A stretch of 11,571 nucleotides of DNA, from contig JBEINZ010000081.1 of the NCBI GenBank assembly GCA_040377825.1, positions 1-11,571 of the forward strand, given 5' to 3'. This document shows positions 7,468-11,571 of the stretch, one piece after another. Numbering within the stretch: the first letter of the stretch is position 1; every line of letters starts with the position of its first letter. A model generated the notes under the pieces. It made no database searches. It saw only the letters and a list, made by a program, of their open reading frames with translations, and had not been told where the DNA came from. This DNA is from JBEINZ01 sp040377825. Lineage in GTDB: Bacteria > Pseudomonadota > Alphaproteobacteria > Rhizobiales > Ancalomicrobiaceae. Position numbers and translations under genes: made by a program.

Positions 7468-8687
7468 GTTATCTCGCCGAGATACCAGGAAATCCATCGA
7501 ATGGCGTTTGGCTCGACCGGCGCATAGGGCCCAGGCTCGTAGTAGCGAGAGTTCACGCCGCGCTGATTGTCCTCGGTGATGAACTTGTCGGCCTCGTTGG
7601 TCACCTGCCAGAGCCAGACCAACTCGTTCAGATCGTAGTCGATTCCCTCGCGAGCATCGCCGCGCACCAGCCATGTCGCTTCCATCGCCGTCGTCGACGG
7701 GGTAAGCGGCAGAAACCGGTAAAGCACGCCATAATCCGGATACGAGATGAAGAAGCTCGCCGGCCCGAAATGGGTCGAGGTGACGCCGCCGTCATAGTCG
7801 GTGAATGCGCCCATGAGTGGCGCGAGCGGTTTACCGTTGCGGCTCCCGGTCAAGAACCCGTCGTAGAGCGCGTAGCGGAAATTGAAAATGAACTCGCGTC
7901 CGGTTTCGGATCCGACGCGGGACTCGATCGGCACGATATTGATGCCGAGCGCGCAGGTCCGCGCATCCATGGCGCGGTTCATGTCCTCGATCTTGTCGAG
8001 CGGCTGCTCCAGCGCGTGCACCTTGGAATACTCAGGGTGCGCGGTGCTGCAATGATAGCACTCGGTGTAATTCTCGATCGCCAGCTTCCAATTGGCATCG
8101 ATCGTATAGGTCTCGCTATGGGCTACCTTGGCGCTTGCCCATCCGTATGGCTGATAGGCCGATACGACCGCTTCGCGGACGTGGTCCATGGCGAGCGGCT
8201 TTTCGGCAAAGGAAATGAAAATCAGCCCCTCAATGACTTCGATCGCGACCGGCTTCAAGCCGTGCGTTGCCTTGTCGAAGTCCGGTGGCATATGGCGCGC
8301 GGAGCGCAAGGTTCCGTCGAGATTGTAGGCCCATGAATGGTAAGGGCAGACGAGCACCGAGGAATGGCCTTTTTCCTCCAGGCAAATGCGCGATCCGCGA
8401 TGGCGGCAGACATTGGCGAAGGCGCGCAGTTCGCCGTCCCTGCCGCGCAAGATGATGACGGACTCGCCGGCCACCTCCCGCACCACCCAGTCGCCGGCGT
8501 TTGGGACGACCGAGGCGTGGCCCGCGAGCAGCCAATGGCGCATGAACAGCCGCTCCATGTCGTGCTGGAACGCCTCCTCGCTGTTGTAGAGATCCTGCAG
8601 CAGGGAGTGGTCGGTTTTTTGACGATGGACAAGTTCGGCGATCCTGGCCGCCGCTGTTTCTCTCGTGGAGCGCGTGTGAATGGTCAT
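7464..8687 (-). CDS. Rieske non-heme iron oxygenase, quaternary-amine (GbcA/Stc2/CntA-like) type
   Basis: Oxygenase component (407 aa), cytoplasmic, predicted to hydroxylate an N-methyl or adjacent C-N carbon, releasing formaldehyde or splitting the C-N bond. The Rieske [2Fe-2S] ligands are C94, H96, C114 and H117 (CRHRGS...CPYHSW). The catalytic iron site reads ENYTECYHCSTAHPE with H212 and H217, and D367 in NEADKF is the likely third ligand. The residue bridging Rieske and iron sites is normally Asp; here it is Glu209, as in carnitine oxygenase CntA and some betaine demethylases. The C-terminus QRGVNSRYYEPGPYAP is typical of this group. The start ATG 8685-8687 has GGGAGG 6 bases upstream (8694-8699); an ATG directly after the preceding TAG would add 19 unlikely residues. 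No reductase partner is encoded in the window. Confidence 0.92.
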   Translation of the reverse strand: MTIHTRSTRETAAARIAELVHRQKTDHSLLQDLYNSEEAFQHDMERLFMRHWLLAGHASVVPNAGDWVVREVAGESVIILRGRDGELRAFANVCRHRGSRICLEEKGHSSVLVCPYHSWAYNLDGTLRSARHMPPDFDKATHGLKPVAIEVIEGLIFISFAEKPLAMDHVREAVVSAYQPYGWASAKVAHSETYTIDANWKLAIENYTECYHCSTAHPEYSKVHALEQPLDKIEDMNRAMDARTCALGINIVPIESRVGSETGREFIFNFRYALYDGFLTGSRNGKPLAPLMGAFTDYDGGVTSTHFGPASFFISYPDYGVLYRFLPLTPSTTAMEATWLVRGDAREGIDYDLNELVWLWQVTNEADKFITEDNQRGVNSRYYEPGPYAPVEPNAIRWISWYLGEIT

Positions 8688-8693
8688 TGTCGG

Positions 8694-8699
8694 CCTCCC
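8694..8699 (-). promoter_or_regulatory. Ribosome binding site deciding the Rieske oxygenase start
   Basis: GGGAGG, 6 bases before ATG 8685-8687. It favours this start over the in-frame ATG at 8742-8744, which directly abuts the TAG of the preceding gene and has no such site. Confidence 0.75.
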
Positions 8700-8744
8700 A
8701 GGTCTAACGTGTCGTATCTTGGATGTCCTCGGTGGATGGCGCAT

Positions 8745-11189
8745 CTAGCCGCGGATTCTCAGGTTCTTCGGGTCGTGGAGCGGCGCGAGACTGGCGCGGG
8801 CGGGAACGCGGACACCCGCGATCTCGATCTCGAACCGCCCGCTCGCAATGAGGCTTTCCACCGCGCCGCTCGGTTCATGGACATAGCCCAATGCCACCGC
8901 CGCGCCGAGATGATGACCGTATGCGCCGGATGTCGTTCGTCCGACCATGCGATCATCGCACCAGATCGGCTCGTCGTGATAGACGAGCGGTTCGGGGTCT
9001 TGCAGCAGGAACTGCAAGAGCCGCCGCGTCACCGGCTTGTCGCGCCGCGCGATGAGCGCCTCTCGGCCGATGAAATCGCCCGTGTCGAGCTTCACCGCAA
9101 ACATCAGCCCCGCCTCGATCGGCGTATCCTCGTCGCCGATGTCATGGCCCCAGTGGCGATAGGCCTTCTCGATCCGGCAGGAATCCATCGCGTGCATGCC
9201 CGCGAGCTTCAGCCCATGCGGCGCTCCCGCCGCCATGATCGCGTCGAAGACGTTGCGGGCGAATTCGCTGGAAACGACGATTTCCCAGCCGAGTTCGCCG
9301 ACATAGGTCACGCGGGAGGCCCGCACCCGGGCATAGCCGATTTCAATCTCGCGCGAACGGCCGAACGGATGCGCCGCGTTGCTCAAGTCCGCGCCGGAGA
9401 CGGCCTCCAGCAGCGCGCGGGACTTCGGTCCCATAACGCTCAAGACCGTGTAGGCCGCGCTGACATCGGTCGCAAAGGCATGCGCCTCGGCGGGAATATG
9501 CCGCTTCAGCCAGGCAAAATCCCGGCGCGCATTGGCGCCGCCGGTCAGGATCATGAACTCGGTTCCATTGAGCCGCGTAACCGTCAGATCCGCCTCGATA
9601 CCGCCGCGCGCGTTCAGCCATTGCGTATAGACGATCCGCCCCGGCTCGACCGCCATGTCATTGGCCGAAATGTGCTGCAGGACGGCCTCCGCATCGCGCC
9701 CCTGGACCAGGAACTTGCCGAACGAGGTCATGTCGAACATTGCGACCGCGTCGCGCACCGCCCGATGCTCCGCCGCGCTGTGCTCGAACCAGTTCTGCCG
9801 GCCGTAGCTGTATTCATAGGTCGGATCGACTCCCGGCGGGGCGAACCAGTTCGGCCGTTCCCACCCTGCGACCTCGCCGAAGCAGGCGCCCGCCGCCTTC
9901 AGCCGCTCGTGCAGCGGCGAGGTCCGCGCGCCGCGCGCGGTCTCGTATTGGCGGTAGGGCCAGTGCATCGCGTAAAGGAGGCCGAGCGACTCGGAAACAC
10001 GCTCCGCCAGATAGCGCCGATTGACCTGGAAGGGCTGCATGCGGCGGATATCGACATCCGCTAGATCCATCGGCGGATGCCCGCCGACGATCCACTCGGC
10101 GAGCACCTTGCCCGCCCCGCCGGCCGATTGAATTCCGATCGAGTTGAAGCCGGCCGCGACGAACAGGCCGGCGACATCCGGCGTCTCGCCGAGGAGATAC
10201 CGCACGTCCGGCGTGAAGCTTTCCGGCCCGTTGAAGAACGTGCGAATGCCGACCGTCTCAAGCGCCGGCAAGCGTCGCATCGCGGCCTCCAGGATCGGCT
10301 GGAAGTGCTCGAAATCGTAAGGAAGTTCCCCGAATTCGAAATCGGCGGGGATACCGTCGAGCGCCCATGGCTTGGCGTTCGGCTCGAAAGCGCCGAGCAG
10401 CAGCTTGCCGGCGTCCTCTTTATAGTAAGCGCAGTTGTCGGGATCGCGCAGGACCGGGAGATCCGGCGCGAGCCCGGGGAACGGCTCGGTCACGACATAA
10501 AAATGTTCGCAGGCCTGCAACGGAAGATCGACGCCCGCCGTCTGCCCAAGCCGGCGCGACCACATGCCCGAGGCAATGACCACGTTTTCGGCTGTAATGG
10601 AGCCGTCCGTGGTCGTTACGCCAGTTGCCCGACCATTTTTCGTCTCGATCGCGGTTACCTCGACCGACTCGAAGACGCGTGCGCCGCGCATCGTGGCGCC
10701 CTTGGCGAGCGCCATGGTCGTGTCGATCGGATTGGTCTGCCCGTCGCCCGGCAGGAACACGCCGCCGACGACATCCGAGACGTCGAGCAGCGGCCAGCGG
10801 GCGTTAATCTCCGCCGCGCTGACGCGATGTACCTCCAAGCCGAAGGTCTTGGCCATCGAGGCGCCGCGCAAAAGCTCCTCCATTCGGCCGGGGGTCGTCG
10901 CGATCGATAGGCTGCCGCGCTGCTTGAAACCGGTCGCCTGTCCGGTCTCGGCCTCCAGCGTCGCGTAGAGATTGGTCGTATATTGCGCGAGCTTCGTCAG
11001 GTTAATTGTCGCGCGAAGCTGGCCGACGAGGCCGGCCGCATGCCATGTGGTGCCGCTGGTCAGCCGTTTACGTTCCAGGAGAACGACGTCGCTCCAGCCA
11101 AGTTTGGTCAGGTGATAGGCGATCGAGGCACCGACGACCCCGCCGCCGACGATAACAACCCGCGCATGGCTTGGAAGAGGACTGGTCAT
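8745..11189 (-). CDS. Dimethylglycine/sarcosine dehydrogenase-family FAD and folate enzyme
   Basis: Full-length 814-aa flavoenzyme that should oxidatively demethylate a tertiary or secondary N-methylamine and pass the one-carbon unit to tetrahydrofolate. Domains are DAO-type FAD oxidoreductase (about 10-368; dinucleotide motif VVIVGGGVVGASIAYHL, 11-27), FAO_M linker (about 371-425), GcvT folate-binding aminomethyltransferase domain (about 428-705), and GcvT C-terminal barrel (about 714-806). His50 in SGTTWHAAGL matches the histidine covalently bound to FAD in dimethylglycine and sarcosine dehydrogenases. Asp534 in GGIEADLTV matches the catalytic Asp of the T-protein fold. The ATG (11187-11189) lies 10 bases after the stop of a broken paralogue and has a poor ribosome site. 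The Rieske gene follows after 57 bases. Dimethylglycine is the textbook substrate, but paralogues vary widely, so the actual amine is open. Confidence 0.93.
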   Translation of the reverse strand: MTSPLPSHARVVIVGGGVVGASIAYHLTKLGWSDVVLLERKRLTSGTTWHAAGLVGQLRATINLTKLAQYTTNLYATLEAETGQATGFKQRGSLSIATTPGRMEELLRGASMAKTFGLEVHRVSAAEINARWPLLDVSDVVGGVFLPGDGQTNPIDTTMALAKGATMRGARVFESVEVTAIETKNGRATGVTTTDGSITAENVVIASGMWSRRLGQTAGVDLPLQACEHFYVVTEPFPGLAPDLPVLRDPDNCAYYKEDAGKLLLGAFEPNAKPWALDGIPADFEFGELPYDFEHFQPILEAAMRRLPALETVGIRTFFNGPESFTPDVRYLLGETPDVAGLFVAAGFNSIGIQSAGGAGKVLAEWIVGGHPPMDLADVDIRRMQPFQVNRRYLAERVSESLGLLYAMHWPYRQYETARGARTSPLHERLKAAGACFGEVAGWERPNWFAPPGVDPTYEYSYGRQNWFEHSAAEHRAVRDAVAMFDMTSFGKFLVQGRDAEAVLQHISANDMAVEPGRIVYTQWLNARGGIEADLTVTRLNGTEFMILTGGANARRDFAWLKRHIPAEAHAFATDVSAAYTVLSVMGPKSRALLEAVSGADLSNAAHPFGRSREIEIGYARVRASRVTYVGELGWEIVVSSEFARNVFDAIMAAGAPHGLKLAGMHAMDSCRIEKAYRHWGHDIGDEDTPIEAGLMFAVKLDTGDFIGREALIARRDKPVTRRLLQFLLQDPEPLVYHDEPIWCDDRMVGRTTSGAYGHHLGAAVALGYVHEPSGAVESLIASGRFEIEIAGVRVPARASLAPLHDPKNLRIRG

Positions 11190-11199
11190 GCTTGGCGAC

Positions 11200-11463
11200 T
11201 CACATTTTCAGGCGTGCGTTGGTCGGATCGTAGATCGGGTCGGTCGAAACCCACGCCTTGCGGCGTTCGCCGAGGATCTCGACGTCGAGTTCGGTTCCAA
11301 GCGCGATCAGATCGCCGCGGACATAAGCGAGCGCGATGGACTTGCCGATCGCGTGGCCGTAGCCGCTCGAAACCGTGAGGCCAACCCGCTCGTTTCCGTG
11401 CCAGACCGAGGAACAGTAAGGCGCATCCGCTTCGCCGGCTTCGGACGCCAGTGCGGACGCATC
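11200..11463 (-). pseudogene. 3' remnant of a second GcvT-domain (DMGDH-like) gene
   Basis: This frame ends at TGA 11200-11202. About 80 codons read as the C-terminal GcvT barrel: PYCSSVWHGNERVG, SSGYGHAIGKSIALAYV, LDVEILGERRKAW, and a final DPIYDPTNARLKM. These match family positions well but differ clearly from the intact neighbour's C-terminus, so this is a different paralogue rather than a local duplicate. Family resemblance fades around base 11450-11463, and the frame closes at an in-frame TAA (11515-11517) with no ATG, GTG or TTG start available near the 5' end. A complete gene would need some 700 more codons. I infer a deletion, insertion or rearrangement that removed the 5' part. A frameshift or assembly error beyond the right edge is the alternative. 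The remnant stop lies 10 bases before the intact dehydrogenase. Confidence 0.75.
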
Positions 11464-11571
11464 GCATGAGGAGGCCTCATCGGTGATGCATGGTGGGGGA
11501 TGGCATAAGGTTTTTTACACGAATCGCGATTTCGAAAATGATGAACGTGACACTTTGGAAACGCTCCCGCG
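11464..11571. other. Unassigned segment beside the broken gene
   Basis: This segment is more AT-rich than the rest and has no family I recognise. At its boundary is a small inverted repeat, ATGAGG-AGG-CCTCAT (11466-11480). On the plus strand a frame from GTG 11483 or ATG 11486 is open to the window edge (about 29 codons, beginning MHGGGWHKVFYTNRDF), with GAGGAGG at about 11468-11474 as a possible ribosome site. On the minus strand a different frame is open from the edge to TGA 11477-11479. Either could be a real gene end; neither can be decided from this much sequence. It could equally be the edge of an inserted element. Confidence 0.25.

Noticed and set aside
7468..7674. Longer N-terminus for the GMC enzyme
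   Set aside because: It would overlap the Rieske C-terminus by about 70 codons and precede the Rossmann motif with unrelated sequence. The GTG at 7465-7467 places the motif at residue 3, as expected.
8688..8744. Longer Rieske oxygenase start at ATG 8742-8744
   Set aside because: It abuts the previous stop with no ribosome site and adds a basic leader. The ATG at 8685-8687 has GGGAGG at the ideal distance.
8337..10064. 575-codon open frame on the plus strand
   Set aside because: It lies antisense to the Rieske and DMGDH-type genes, which have complete family motifs. Strong third-position GC bias in GC-rich genomes opens antisense frames; its translation is low-complexity, rich in R, D and H, and shows no recognisable domain.
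11466..11480. Terminal inverted repeat of an insertion sequence
   Set aside because: Only 6-bp arms around 3 bases, no transposase in view and no target-site duplication can be checked; noted only as a feature of the junction.
1..11571. tRNA, rRNA, CRISPR array, riboswitch or phage genes
   Set aside because: No cloverleaf-like segments, regularly spaced direct repeats or phage/transposase protein motifs were recognised on either strand; the sequence is almost entirely minus-strand protein coding.

Overview
The window looks like a chromosomal or megaplasmid segment of a GC-rich alphaproteobacterium, probably Hyphomicrobiales/Rhizobiales. The reasons are the GC-rich third codon positions, the class of importer, and the Rieske/dimethylglycine-dehydrogenase type genes; no taxonomic marker gene is present. 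Every gene I can support lies on the minus strand, so transcription runs from high to low coordinates. I see no rRNA, tRNA, CRISPR array or complete mobile element.

In transcription order the layout is as follows. (1) At the right edge (about 11200-11463) is a broken 3' remnant of a GcvT-type C-terminal domain, joined to about 100 bases that I cannot assign. (2) An intact 814-aa FAD/folate demethylating dehydrogenase of the dimethylglycine/sarcosine dehydrogenase family (8745-11189). (3) A Rieske non-heme iron oxygenase of the quaternary-amine type (7464-8687). (4) A GMC-family flavin alcohol dehydrogenase (5854-7467), overlapping the Rieske gene by 4 bp. (5) A class V PLP aminotransferase closely resembling PucG ureidoglycine/alanine-glyoxylate enzymes (4431-5714). 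(6) A CUT1-type ABC importer: periplasmic binding protein (2774-4255), two permeases (1596-2756 and 529-1599, overlapping ATGA), and an ATPase (1-510) cut by the left edge.

The best reading is one uptake-plus-catabolism unit. A small N-methylated, hydroxyl-bearing compound would be imported by a sugar-class ABC transporter. The GMC enzyme would oxidise an alcohol, the Rieske oxygenase would remove a methyl group from a quaternary nitrogen, the FAD/folate enzyme would demethylate the resulting tertiary amine, and the aminotransferase would handle the amino/oxo-acid product, probably with glyoxylate. The substrate cannot be read from sequence. Classic choline/betaine transporters are absent from the window and the importer is of the carbohydrate class, so a sugar-like or polyol-like methylated amine is possible.

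Three things deserve a second look. Two adjacent inverted repeats, one with a perfect 10-bp stem, lie in the first codons of the first permease, directly after the binding-protein gene. Both permeases carry extra segments of about 60 residues, each with two hydrophobic stretches, at different positions. The broken GcvT remnant marks a rearrangement next to the operon's first intact gene.
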